Shown here: positions 28,480-37,480 of the stretch, one piece after another | How positions within the stretch are numbered: position 1 is the stretch's first letter | Layout of the letters: every line of letters starts with the position of its first letter | DNA from: Bacteroidaceae bacterium | GTDB lineage: Bacteria > Bacteroidota > Bacteroidia > Bacteroidales > Bacteroidaceae | Reading direction: 5' to 3' | Assembly (NCBI GenBank): GCA_900770655.1 | Contig: CAAGLA010000038.1 | Location: 1 to 64,000, forward strand | Length of the DNA: 64,000 nt | Notes under the pieces: generated by a model | Database searches by the model: none | The model's input: the letters and a program-made list of their open reading frames with translations, nothing else | Told to the model about the DNA's origin: nothing | Position numbers and translations under genes: made by a program

Positions 28480-29709
28480 TTATTTTATTCTTTTCATCAG
28501 CAAATCCCGGTACTCAACGCCACGTTGTTCCCACAGGAATTGTTTTCCTGCATTTTTCGCCTTTTCACCGATAGATTTCCGTACCTCTTCATCCTTTAAA
28601 CGTTCCATTGCTGCAGCAATGTCCGCAATAACCTGTTTGCGCGATGAACGCGGAATAACAACAGAATACTCATTAGAGAAGTAACGTGTATAGCCTGTGG
28701 TGTCCAAGCAGATAAGTGGCTTGCCCATTGCCATAGAGTCGAACGAAACGGTAACGGCACCCTCTTTAAGCGAGGCATTCACCACAACATCGGCACTGCC
28801 TACCAACCTATAGTACTCCTCCATTGGTACCTTGCCGGCAAACGTAACCTGTTCTTGTAAACCGTAGCCTTCTACAATGCCTTTCAGTCTCGCCTTGTCG
28901 TTTCCTTTGCCCACAATTGTAAGGTGCATACGCTTCTCTTTTGTGGCAACGCGGGCGAAGCTCTCTATTACAAGGTCGAACCCACGCCAAGCATCCAAAC
29001 GCCCCACAGTTATAAAATCTATCCTATTTTTGGTGCCATTTGTGGCAGTGCCAGCTTCAGGCAATGTTTCAACTGCGACGTCGGTAAAAAGCACGCTTTT
29101 ATCGCGATATTTTGCCGGTATATGCCCGCGGGTAATTTCCGTTTTGCATAGTATGAGGTCTGCACTTTTGCATCGTTTTATAAAGCCGGTATTTATGGGC
29201 AACATCTTTACCGTCGCACGTCGTACCCATTCTATTATGCGGCTTTTGGCCGAATAGTGGCTGCTGTATTCTGCCGGAATTGTCTCCAGCCCGCCCACTG
29301 GGCCCCAAACGAAAAACTGTTTCCTGCCATAGGCGCTCACCTTCCACAGTACATTGCCGTAGGTGAGGTGGTGGAACACCTTTATGTTATTCTCACGCAT
29401 TGTGCGCTTTACAATGCGGTTGGTGCAGTATTGCCATATATTGTAGTATGTGCGCACGCCGCGCATCCCTTTTTTCCAGAATCTCGCCCATTTGGGTAGG
29501 TCGAAGTAGAGAAAGTGTATTCCGGCAAATTCGGGGTGTTCCGCTATCCACGGCTCAATAGTGCCACGGTTGCTCTCGCGTGTGAGCACCCAGAGTTCAA
29601 AGTATTTCGACATCTCCAATACCCAGTGCCAGCCAACGCCAATCTCGCTACCCAGCCCCGGCTCGCAGGCGTATGCAGAAATGAAGATTCTTGTTTTTTC
29701 TGTGGGCAT
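28480..29709 (-). CDS. Glycosyltransferase family 4
   Basis: A 409-residue GT-B enzyme. The N-terminus RIFISAYACEPGLGSEIGVGW is a motif seen in a subgroup of GT4 enzymes from polysaccharide loci. The C-terminal domain contains GRLDAWRGFDLVIESF and ASLKEGAVTVSFDSMAMGKP, including the nucleotide-sugar binding glutamate. It is separated from the upstream GT2 gene by a single base and precedes an acyltransferase by 12. Sugar specificity is unknown. Confidence 0.88.
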   Translation of the reverse strand: MPTEKTRIFISAYACEPGLGSEIGVGWHWVLEMSKYFELWVLTRESNRGTIEPWIAEHPEFAGIHFLYFDLPKWARFWKKGMRGVRTYYNIWQYCTNRIVKRTMRENNIKVFHHLTYGNVLWKVSAYGRKQFFVWGPVGGLETIPAEYSSHYSAKSRIIEWVRRATVKMLPINTGFIKRCKSADLILCKTEITRGHIPAKYRDKSVLFTDVAVETLPEAGTATNGTKNRIDFITVGRLDAWRGFDLVIESFARVATKEKRMHLTIVGKGNDKARLKGIVEGYGLQEQVTFAGKVPMEEYYRLVGSADVVVNASLKEGAVTVSFDSMAMGKPLICLDTTGYTRYFSNEYSVVIPRSSRKQVIADIAAAMERLKDEEVRKSIGEKAKNAGKQFLWEQRGVEYRDLLMKRIK

Positions 29710-29710
29710 A

Positions 29711-30727
29711 TTATATACCTTTTTGTAATTTTAATGCACTTTTTCTCCTATGATATTTTCTTGCAATCCTATATAGAGGCGCTGTTATATTGGAGATTAT
29801 TGCAAAAATGTATGGGTGCTTTATCGCGAACCGGACATATTTATTGCTGGACTTCTTGGCTTCAATCAGTTTAATGATTGCCACCTTTTCTTTAATTGAA
29901 GCAAACATCCCCAATAAATTTTTACAAGTAACATAATAGTATAAATCGGCTAGTAGGATTATACTATTCTTAATAGATGAATCTTTGTAAAGTGTATCTG
30001 ATAAATGCAGGGCTCTATTTGTAGCAATTGTATTTGCAATTAAAATCTCTTTATCCCTGAAAAGATTGTCAGTCGTGTTTTCGTTGTTTTTTACATAGTG
30101 TATCAAAAGAATCGGTTGATATTGGACTTTTTGTGCATAATAGAACAACTTTATGGTCCAGTCGATATCTTCTAATCTGCAGTTTTCTTCAAATTCAATT
30201 CCTGATTTAATATAGAAATCCAGTTTTATGCAATGACGCCAAGGGGCAATGGCCCAACCATTCTGTTTTATATAATTTTCGGTGTCGGTAACGTCGTGGT
30301 ACTTATAATTAAGCTGCAGATTGTTATGTTCGTAACCGTTAAATTGAAATGCTGAATCACATATTAGGATGTCTATATCACTGTCCTTTACAGCCTCGTA
30401 GACCTGTTTAATGCTTTCAGGGTGATAGTAATCGTCTTGGTCAATGAAAAGAAAATATCTACCTTTTGCTTCTTTTACACCTCGATTACGCGCACCTCCT
30501 TGTCTGAGATTGGTCTTATTTTCTATTATCCGTAAATTATCGTGTTTCTTTTTTTCCTCTTTTAGCCATTGGCGGGTGTCGTCTTTGCTGCAATCGTCAA
30601 CACATATAACTTCGTAAAGATTCTTGTCCAATGGTTGGCTCCAAATGCTGTCAAGGCACTTTGGCAAGTTGTTCTTTATGCCGTTGTATACCGGTATGAT
30701 AATAGATAAGAATGGTTGCGTATTCAT
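29711..30727 (-). CDS. Glycosyltransferase family 2
   Basis: A 338-residue GT-A enzyme. The N-terminus FLSIIIPVYNG is followed by CVDDCSKDD (43-50) and the metal-binding FIDQDD (95-99), the standard GT2 landmarks. The C-terminal part is basic and ends near a hydrophobic stretch (PYIFAIISNITAPLY), probably for membrane association. The start codon abuts the stop of the nucleotidyltransferase-kinase gene with no spacer, and the next gene is one base away. Specificity unknown. Confidence 0.9.
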   Translation of the reverse strand: MNTQPFLSIIIPVYNGIKNNLPKCLDSIWSQPLDKNLYEVICVDDCSKDDTRQWLKEEKKKHDNLRIIENKTNLRQGGARNRGVKEAKGRYFLFIDQDDYYHPESIKQVYEAVKDSDIDILICDSAFQFNGYEHNNLQLNYKYHDVTDTENYIKQNGWAIAPWRHCIKLDFYIKSGIEFEENCRLEDIDWTIKLFYYAQKVQYQPILLIHYVKNNENTTDNLFRDKEILIANTIATNRALHLSDTLYKDSSIKNSIILLADLYYYVTCKNLLGMFASIKEKVAIIKLIEAKKSSNKYVRFAIKHPYIFAIISNITAPLYRIARKYHRRKSALKLQKGI

Positions 30728-32035
30728 TTATTTTAATCTTTTCAGGTTCTTCTTGTGCTGTTCATTGAACACGTGGTTAAGTATTTCGTATACTGCTACT
30801 TCCGGTGTTGTTTCGTTAAGCACCTTTGTATATTCCCTCTTGCCTGCAAGGTAGTCAATCTTTGTGTTTATGCTCTTTATTCCCTCTTCGTCAAGCTCCC
30901 GCTTGCGGGCAAGTATGGTTTTACTGCTGGCTGTGAGCAGAATGTTGTAGTCCAGTGTTGGAATGAATAACTTGCCCCACCAATATAGGAATTTAGGGCT
31001 AAGGTATATTCTCGAACGGCGGCTATCGCAAATAATATCGGTATAATACCTGTCAAAAATTACAAGCCTTGTTATTCGTGTCACACTTTTTACCTTAACA
31101 AAGTAGCCGATTATATAGTCTATGGAGTAGTAACACAGGCGCAGGAAAGAGCTTGCCTTCCCGGTTTTCTTGCCCCTGTGCGGGTCGCTGTAGTTGCGGT
31201 CAACCTCTTTTTTAACGCCTGCAGAGTGTGCAACCTCGCCTAAATTGCCAAAAAGAGTGGGGCGGAAGTGATAATATTTGTGGGCTTTCCTGAACACGGG
31301 AGCAATGCGGCTGAGCAAAGTTTCAATTACAGTAGTCTTTCCACTGCCGTCGGGGCCGGTAAATCCTATGCTGAACCCGGTGTGGGAGCATAGGTAGTTC
31401 TTTATCCTGTGGTATTCGAAAGCGCAGAAATGCGCCAATGTTGCAATGGGGTTGTGCATTGCTGCACACAACAACATTCTTTTGCCGGAACGTTTGTCGC
31501 AATCCTCAATGCTTTTTGTGCCGAAAACCTTTTTTAGTTTCTCTTTTACAAGTGAACTTTCTGCAACAGCCTCTTTAACGTGTTTGTATTTTTCGGGGTA
31601 TTCAGCTCCTACAGCGCGGTCGTACATATATTTGTCGAGAAACTCATACTCTTTATTTACGTGGTATATTTTTCCGTTGAATTCCCGATTCGCCAAGAAC
31701 TCCTTTGCATTCAGCAATCGTATACCAAACAAGGAGGTATTAAAGAAAAAATCAAATTGTACAATTTCTGTGTTGCTGTAATTGTCAATGCATCCACAGA
31801 CCCAAGTATCAACTCTGTCGCTGTTAAGATAAGTTATGATTTTCCACTCGTTTTTCTCCAACAACGCAATAAGGTTCTTCTTGTTTTTTCTGTAGGCAGT
31901 ACGTTCAATAATAATATCAATATCGCGGCTATTGTTCTTTTCGGGGAGTCCTTCGAAGTTGCGCAGTACTGCATATCCGCAGTTCGCGTTGAGGTAACCG
32001 AAAAACTCTGTTAATAGTTCTGCTGCTGTAGTCAT
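30728..32035 (-). CDS. Nucleotidyltransferase-like / P-loop kinase fusion protein
   Basis: This 435-residue protein has two parts. Residues 1 to about 150 look like a minimal nucleotidyltransferase fold: YAVLRNFEGLP, then RDIDIII with D38 and D40, and a third acid at D95 (VQFDFFF). Residues about 215-420 form a P-loop kinase: Walker A GPDGSGKTT (227-235), FDRYYTD (D329, R330, Y331) as in thymidylate kinases, and a lid-like RKRELDEEGI. No enzyme I can name has this combination with certainty. Position inside the polysaccharide locus, near an APH-fold kinase, suggests it makes or activates a phosphorylated precursor. A dTMP kinase role is unlikely given the fusion and context. Confidence 0.7.
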   Translation of the reverse strand: MTTAAELLTEFFGYLNANCGYAVLRNFEGLPEKNNSRDIDIIIERTAYRKNKKNLIALLEKNEWKIITYLNSDRVDTWVCGCIDNYSNTEIVQFDFFFNTSLFGIRLLNAKEFLANREFNGKIYHVNKEYEFLDKYMYDRAVGAEYPEKYKHVKEAVAESSLVKEKLKKVFGTKSIEDCDKRSGKRMLLCAAMHNPIATLAHFCAFEYHRIKNYLCSHTGFSIGFTGPDGSGKTTVIETLLSRIAPVFRKAHKYYHFRPTLFGNLGEVAHSAGVKKEVDRNYSDPHRGKKTGKASSFLRLCYYSIDYIIGYFVKVKSVTRITRLVIFDRYYTDIICDSRRSRIYLSPKFLYWWGKLFIPTLDYNILLTASSKTILARKRELDEEGIKSINTKIDYLAGKREYTKVLNETTPEVAVYEILNHVFNEQHKKNLKRLK

Positions 32036-32070
32036 TGAGGTGCTTTTCTGCCTTTTTATGGCTGATGATT

Positions 32071-33045
32071 TTATTTCTTTTTGAATATGTTGTGCTTTAT
32101 CTTGTCAATGATATAAGCCGGGTTGTTATATATAGAACTTGCCAGTTTGCCTAAGAAAGTGAGTATACGCCCTTTCTTTAGGGAATAGTAACTTTGGCGC
32201 AAGGCGTCTGCAGCTTTGGCGTCCTTTTCAAGCTTTTTCAGTTCTTTTGGGCTAAGACTCTCGCGAAACTCAATGAAGGTAAGTTCTTTTTTCCCCCTGC
32301 GCCGCAGTTTAAGGTTCTTCTTTATATGCCTCATACGCAGTATCATTCCAATGGAGTTGGCCGACATTGCGCTCTCGTGCTTGCGGTAGCGGTAGAGAGT
32401 TTCCGGTATCACAATAATAGCCTTTCCCTCTTTGTAAAGGTCGCTCATACGGGTCCACAAGTCGAGGTCCTCACAAAGGTCTTGGTAGCGTGGTTTGCCA
32501 TTGGGGAAACCTGTAATATTGTGGCCGCCAACGCTTAATGCAGCTTCTCTGTCATATATTGCCGATGTGAGCATAAATATCAGTTTTTCATTTTCTGCTT
32601 TTTTGAAGAACGCATCCTTGCTCGTTTCTCCAAGAAATATGCCGCCGTTAATCTTTTTGCCCGAACTGTTCATATATTCAGCGTAGCATCCGACTGCAAT
32701 TAGGTCGTTGTCGGCGCTTATAGTGTTATAGAGTTTTTTTATATAGTTGGGTTTGATGCAGTCATCGGCATCGACGAACATTATATATTTTGTTGTTGCA
32801 TATCCTTCGGCAAATCTTCTTCCAGCGCAAAGACCGCCATTCTTTTCGAGCGTTACAACCTCATATTGCCGTGGGTGCTTTTCGAAGAAGTCTTCAACAA
32901 TGGCAACACTGCTGTCGGTGCTGCAGTCGTTGACAATGAGCAGGTGAAAATCCTGCATTGTCTGTGCGACAATACATTCGAGAGTCTCTTTTATATATTT
33001 CTCTGCGTTGTAAAGACAGATAGCAAGGGTAAGGTTGTGTGTCAT
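32071..33045 (-). CDS. Glycosyltransferase family 2
   Basis: A 324-residue GT2 enzyme: LTLAICLYNAEKYI at the N-terminus, IVNDCSTDS (38-45), and the metal-binding VDADD (91-95). The gene start overlaps the stop of the nuclease gene by 4 bases (ATGA). A 36-base segment of its 5' end recurs with three differences just upstream of the nuclease gene (34112-34147), where it forms the beginning of a 15-residue stub. The full-length gene looks intact. Sugar specificity unknown. Confidence 0.9.
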   Translation of the reverse strand: MTHNLTLAICLYNAEKYIKETLECIVAQTMQDFHLLIVNDCSTDSSVAIVEDFFEKHPRQYEVVTLEKNGGLCAGRRFAEGYATTKYIMFVDADDCIKPNYIKKLYNTISADNDLIAVGCYAEYMNSSGKKINGGIFLGETSKDAFFKKAENEKLIFMLTSAIYDREAALSVGGHNITGFPNGKPRYQDLCEDLDLWTRMSDLYKEGKAIIVIPETLYRYRKHESAMSANSIGMILRMRHIKKNLKLRRRGKKELTFIEFRESLSPKELKKLEKDAKAADALRQSYYSLKKGRILTFLGKLASSIYNNPAYIIDKIKHNIFKKK

Positions 33046-34082
33046 TTTTCTGTTTCTATTTCGTGTTGTAAATGAAATAGGTCTTTTTGTTTTTCAATTT
33101 CTCGCTTTAGGTCTTCTTCAGAAGGAAGTAACGGTAAATATTTTGCAGCAAATAATTGCTCGTTGCCTTTAAGGATAGAGTAGCGGGCAATATCTTTGCT
33201 TGTCTCTGAACAGAGTACAATGCCAATAGTCGGATTGTCGCCTTCAGTCCGTTTTAATTCATCGTACATTCTTACATACATATCCATTTGACCAACATCC
33301 TGATGCGTAATGACTCCCACTTTTAAATCAATTAGTACATAGCACTTTAAGATGACATTGTAGAAAACCAAATCAATAAAATAGTCTTGTGTATCTGTCC
33401 GAACCAATTGCTGTCGTCCCATAAAAGCAAATCCACGCCCCATTTCCATAATAAAATCTTGAAGATGGTTGATTATGGCTGTTTCCAATTCTTGCTCTGA
33501 AAAAGAGATTTCCTGTTTCAAACCAAGAAATTCCGCAACGATGGGATTTTTCAATAATTCAAATTTATTAGGATTCTCTTCCTGTAAATTTAAATTTGGT
33601 TGTTCAAAATGTCTTTCAAAATACTGAGTGCTAATATTACGGCTTAGTGTGCGAACATTCCACATTTCTTGTGATGCCATCTGCAAATACCATCGTATAC
33701 TTACCTCTGAATCAGCTCTTAACGCTGTAAGAATATGCGACCAAGTAAGATTTTGCAAACGTGTTTGCAAAATCTCCTTATCGCTAATTGTTAAATAGAA
33801 CTTGCGAAAGTATGCAAGGTATCTTTTGCTGAATCCCTTACCATAACGGTTTGTTAATTCATTTGATAATTGCTCAATTATACGTTTGCCATATTCAGCA
33901 CGTTCACTTCCTTTTTGCTCCTCTTCAACAATTCGTTTGCCGACATTCCAATAAGTATTTATCATAATATCGCTTACGGAGTTATAAGCCTTTTGTCTTC
34001 CATTGTCTATAATGGTGCAAATTTCATTTATGAAATTGGAACTAATATCACCGGTTATTTGTAAACTATGTTTATTTTCCAT
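33042..34082 (-). CDS. YhcG/DUF1016 PD-(D/E)XK nuclease family protein
   Basis: A 346-residue protein with the DUF1016 N-terminal helical domain (SVSDIMINTYWNVGKRIVE, YGKRIIEQLS, GFSKRYLAYFRKFY) and a C-terminal PD-(D/E)XK nuclease domain: D237 in DYFIDLVFYN and the D-x-K pair D252/K254 in LIDLKVG. This family occurs near restriction and mobile elements and is thought to act on DNA, but its role is not settled. It is the only gene in the polysaccharide locus without an obvious glycan function. It overlaps the next glycosyltransferase gene by 4 bases and follows a glycosyltransferase stub. No partner specificity or methylase gene is near. Confidence 0.88.
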   Translation of the reverse strand: MENKHSLQITGDISSNFINEICTIIDNGRQKAYNSVSDIMINTYWNVGKRIVEEEQKGSERAEYGKRIIEQLSNELTNRYGKGFSKRYLAYFRKFYLTISDKEILQTRLQNLTWSHILTALRADSEVSIRWYLQMASQEMWNVRTLSRNISTQYFERHFEQPNLNLQEENPNKFELLKNPIVAEFLGLKQEISFSEQELETAIINHLQDFIMEMGRGFAFMGRQQLVRTDTQDYFIDLVFYNVILKCYVLIDLKVGVITHQDVGQMDMYVRMYDELKRTEGDNPTIGIVLCSETSKDIARYSILKGNEQLFAAKYLPLLPSEEDLKREIEKQKDLFHLQHEIETEK

Positions 34083-34105
34083 ATGTCAGTAGTTCAATCA
34101 ATTGG

Positions 34106-34153
34106 TTATTCCTCTGCGTTGTAAAGACAAATAGCGAGAGTAAGGTCTTTCAT
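34106..34153 (-). pseudogene. 5' stub of a GT2 glycosyltransferase gene
   Basis: On the - strand from 34153 an ATG opens MKDLTLAICLYNAEE and stops at once (TAA, 34108-34106). Its codons match the start of the intact GT2 gene (MTHNLTLAICLYNAEK at 33045). Over 36 bases there are only three differences, all at silent third positions. It looks like the beginning of a divergent allele of that gene, cut off where the nuclease gene was placed. It could also be kept as a short upstream coding segment. Confidence 0.75.
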
Positions 34154-34187
34154 AAATATATTGTGTGGTTAAGCTGCGTGCGGTTTG

Positions 34188-35171
34188 TTATATTACACCG
34201 TTTAGAATTCTACCATAGAATGTCTGCGCTCCTTCGGCTGTTTCTTTCTTCCATTTTGCTCTATAGCTCAGTTTGAATACAAAATCGTTTTTAACAAGCT
34301 CCTTGTATCTCTTTTTATCGAATTTGTCGTTCATCATCTCTGCGAGTTTGTTGCGGTTTCGGCAGGGAATGGCCGTACTCTGTGCCAGCATTTCTTCAAT
34401 GCCGGGTATATTCTTGTATGCGTAATATATCAGGTAGTCTTGTATTACATAATCGGGCCATTGCTTTTCACGTTCTGCTATTGATATCATCATTTCCGAT
34501 ACAAAAGAGAATAGTTTGTTGTTCTTGTTTCTGCTCCACATACACCAAGTACTCCAGTTGTGCTCAAACGATGTCCAGAATCTCACTGAACGTGATGTTG
34601 CCGGAACTTCCCCATTTGCCGAAAAGAAGTCTAGCTTTGATAAGTTATTAAGTGGTATTTCTCCTCTCACCCACACTGTTGCGTCTATCCAAAGTCCACC
34701 ATATTTTGCCAATAACGTGTTACGTACAATATCGCTGAAGTGTGCCCAAGAAATATTCCCGAGGTGTGCCTTCTCATAAATAATGCGTGGTAGTTCTATA
34801 TAGTCTTTTACATTATCTATTGTAACTAGCTGCACATTGTTGTTGTAATGTTTTAGCTGCCTGTAGCAGGCTTTAACTAACAGTGGCATTTTTCCCTCTC
34901 CTTGTCCCCAAAATACCCAGATATTCTGTTGTTCGGCCTTTGTCACTATCGCTTCCTGCTTGTGTTTTTCAATAATATCTTTATAGTATTTATTGAAATA
35001 TCTGTTGAACCATTCGGTTTTTTTATTTATAGCCAGCGTTGATATTTTGTAACAAAACGGTATATGGGTATAGAAGCAGAACCACCATACAATGTTGTAA
35101 AAGGCAAGGGTGAAACTATAATTCCTCCAAAGAGAAAAAAACTCTTTAAAACGGTTTATTATAATGTTCAT
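34188..35171 (-). CDS. Capsular polysaccharide synthesis protein, GT32-like
   Basis: A 327-residue protein of the Caps_synth/GT32 type. It contains QNIWVFWGQGEGKMP, SWAHFSDIVRNTLLAKYGGLWID and the D-x-(D-like) region LWIDATVWV, which is the donor-binding segment of these enzymes. A hydrophobic N-terminal stretch (FTLAFYNIVWWFCFY) may anchor it to the membrane. It lies 21 bases after the polymerase gene. Downstream of it the operon is interrupted by the glycosyltransferase stub and the nuclease gene. Confidence 0.85.
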   Translation of the reverse strand: MNIIINRFKEFFSLWRNYSFTLAFYNIVWWFCFYTHIPFCYKISTLAINKKTEWFNRYFNKYYKDIIEKHKQEAIVTKAEQQNIWVFWGQGEGKMPLLVKACYRQLKHYNNNVQLVTIDNVKDYIELPRIIYEKAHLGNISWAHFSDIVRNTLLAKYGGLWIDATVWVRGEIPLNNLSKLDFFSANGEVPATSRSVRFWTSFEHNWSTWCMWSRNKNNKLFSFVSEMMISIAEREKQWPDYVIQDYLIYYAYKNIPGIEEMLAQSTAIPCRNRNKLAEMMNDKFDKKRYKELVKNDFVFKLSYRAKWKKETAEGAQTFYGRILNGVI

Positions 35172-35192
35172 ATTGCTCTTCTGTCTAATGTG

Positions 35193-36419
35193 TTATATTG
35201 GGAAGTTCTCTTCTTCCTCATCCTCTTCGTAAATCTCGGGATTATATCTGTTTTCATAGAAATATCGTACACAGGTCATAACCATTGCAAGCTCCCAAGC
35301 ATACTGTATGTTGCTACCCATTCCACCGGCAATTCCGGCGAACATAAATATACAGCCGAGTGACCAGAACTTGTATGCACAGGAGAATGCAAATAAAAGA
35401 GATACTATATAGAATACAAAACCATAATCATCAAATAGTGTAGCTGTCTGTTCTACAAAAGAATTGTTGTTTTTACCATAGTCTATACCATAACCTAACC
35501 AAGTTTCTTTTTTTGTAAAATCGGCATTTATTGAATTGATTATAGGTGAAATTCGTGCCGCTGCAGAACCATCGGTTTCTTGTATGTTCTCTTTTTCCAT
35601 TGTTGTTGTTGCGTTTATAACGCTTGTGGCTCTATCCAACTGCTCAAACCCTGATGTTTGAATTATAGCATAGCCTACGACGATTATTGGAACAATATAG
35701 TACCAGTTGTATGCTCTAACAAAATAGAGTGAAAAAAGGATAAGACATACAAAAGCTGTTCCGCTACCCATTGTTGTCATCATCCATACAAACATAATTG
35801 AAACCCATTTATGTTCACCGCTGAAAAGCTCACTCAAAGAGAAAGGCCCTTCGTCACGTTTGTATTCACAGCATTTTACGTATGAATAATAGAATACTAG
35901 CATAAATCGCCCGAACGTGCTTGGTTCCATAGACAGGGACTGACAGCCAAGACCTCTATCGAGGATTTTCATCATATTTAGCGAAGGCATATAGCTTATA
36001 CCAGCCAATAGAGCTATTTGTTGTATTATACAGAAAATGAAATATAGTGTTATAAACCACTTGCATATTCTTATAAAATGTTCAATGGTGAAGACCTTCT
36101 CAATAACAACAAGGTTGTAGAAACATACATAAGTCACTACTAAAAGAACGGAATATAGATATGTGCTCCAGCGAAAAGTTTCGGGGTGGAAACTTGCCAC
36201 AACATATTGCAGCAATAAGTAAATAAATCCCCATATTAATGCACGTGAAATTTTAAGTGTCGCAAAAAGCAATATAATAATTGAAGACACCATTAATGTC
36301 ATCTTTATAGGTGCATTTGTTGCGAATGAGTCTATGGGAATATAATATATACCGTATAGGATAATTAGAACCGTAGCAAAAAGTGTCAGTTTGGAATGTC
36401 CTTTGAATATCTCAAACAT
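35193..36419 (-). CDS. Wzy-like O-antigen/capsule polymerase
   Basis: A 408-residue polytopic membrane protein with about ten hydrophobic segments and a large loop between residues about 250 and 310 (ATSVINATTTMEKENIQ to WLGYGIDYG), the topology expected of Wzy polymerases. It also has an acidic C-terminal tail. Wzy joins lipid-linked repeat units in the periplasm. Such proteins have little conserved sequence, so the call rests on topology and position next to glycosyltransferase genes and on the presence of a flippase gene in the locus. ATG at 36419 is preferred; a TTG at 36437 overlaps the upstream gene by 14 bases. Confidence 0.72.
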   Translation of the reverse strand: MFEIFKGHSKLTLFATVLIILYGIYYIPIDSFATNAPIKMTLMVSSIIILLFATLKISRALIWGFIYLLLQYVVASFHPETFRWSTYLYSVLLVVTYVCFYNLVVIEKVFTIEHFIRICKWFITLYFIFCIIQQIALLAGISYMPSLNMMKILDRGLGCQSLSMEPSTFGRFMLVFYYSYVKCCEYKRDEGPFSLSELFSGEHKWVSIMFVWMMTTMGSGTAFVCLILFSLYFVRAYNWYYIVPIIVVGYAIIQTSGFEQLDRATSVINATTTMEKENIQETDGSAAARISPIINSINADFTKKETWLGYGIDYGKNNNSFVEQTATLFDDYGFVFYIVSLLFAFSCAYKFWSLGCIFMFAGIAGGMGSNIQYAWELAMVMTCVRYFYENRYNPEIYEEDEEEENFPI

Positions 36420-36423
36420 AAAT

Positions 36424-37446
36424 TTATTTTTTTCCAATCATAAATCTCAGCCTGCCGTTGAATAGGTAAACAAGCGGGTAAGTTAGCAGTACGCATACTG
36501 TAAAATAAAGTATTGTTGCTGGGCCTTCGAATATGGTGTTGTTAAGTACATATTTGTTTAAAGTAATTATCACTTCCATTGTAATACTGTAGTGCGTGCA
36601 CATTAATATAAGAGAGTTTACTCCCCAGTAACAGCAAAAACGGGTTATAATATTTTTTGTAAATATGCTAAACAATAACATAAACGCGAAGGTTGGTAGG
36701 GTATTGCATAGTATACCATTTATATAGTATATGCTGAATGGGGGCGCGACAATAAGTATAATGCTTATTCCAATAAGGACTGCTGCTAAAACGAATAGGG
36801 CAATCTTGTTCTTTTTTTGTATGTATTGCCCCCATTTTTTTGCAATGATATATCCAAGTGCAATTATGGGCCAAGCATTTAATGCTTGTATAAAAGGTCG
36901 TATTGGTGAGTCTATAAGTTTGTTAAGTTCACTGGTATCGCGTAATGGCAACCAGACATTGTTGTAGACATAATTTGCAGTCAATGTTATTAGCAGGAAA
37001 AGTGCAGCAATCAGCAACTTCTTTTTGTTATTCCGTATAATAGCGAATATATATTCTCCCATTATAAGTACAGGAAGAAACCACAATGTTCCTATACCAC
37101 GCAGAGTCAATGTTTTGTAAATGTCGCGCACCAAGATATCGCTTTCCATAAACCCAAATATAACCCATAGCATATCAAAAAGAATAATGAGTAGGCTGAA
37201 CCATAGATAAGGTATTCCTAATTGTTTAATTCTTTTCTTTAAGAGCTCATCAGGCTTCATCCTTTTGTTGCTTATCCCTATTATCCACCCCGATGTTACA
37301 TAAAAAGCAGTAATCATAAACATCCCAATCCACTCATTGAGCCAAAATGGTATTACTCCTTTCTCAAAATGCAGAAAAGCTATACATAGGATTGCCACTC
37401 CTTTGGTTGCATCTATATAATTAAGTCGTTTGCTCTCTCCCATCAT
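36424..37446 (-). CDS. Acyltransferase 3 family membrane protein
   Basis: A 340-residue membrane protein with about ten segments. The N-terminus RLNYIDATKGVAILCIAFLHFEKG carries the D-x-(T)KG and histidine motif of acyltransferase-3 enzymes related to sugar O-acetyltransferases. It is the second of three acyltransferases in the locus and belongs to a different branch from the other two. It lies 34 bases after a GT2 gene and 4 bases before the preferred start of the polymerase gene. Acetylation of the repeat unit is inferred. Confidence 0.83.
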   Translation of the reverse strand: MMGESKRLNYIDATKGVAILCIAFLHFEKGVIPFWLNEWIGMFMITAFYVTSGWIIGISNKRMKPDELLKKRIKQLGIPYLWFSLLIILFDMLWVIFGFMESDILVRDIYKTLTLRGIGTLWFLPVLIMGEYIFAIIRNNKKKLLIAALFLLITLTANYVYNNVWLPLRDTSELNKLIDSPIRPFIQALNAWPIIALGYIIAKKWGQYIQKKNKIALFVLAAVLIGISIILIVAPPFSIYYINGILCNTLPTFAFMLLFSIFTKNIITRFCCYWGVNSLILMCTHYSITMEVIITLNKYVLNNTIFEGPATILYFTVCVLLTYPLVYLFNGRLRFMIGKK

Positions 37447-37480
37447 TGCGCCAGAATTGCAGTCTATGTAGTGTAATATA

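Noticed and set aside
33042..34082. Restriction-modification or toxin-antitoxin system around the nuclease gene
   Set aside because: No methylase, specificity subunit, antitoxin or integrase gene is adjacent; neighbours on both sides are glycosyltransferases.
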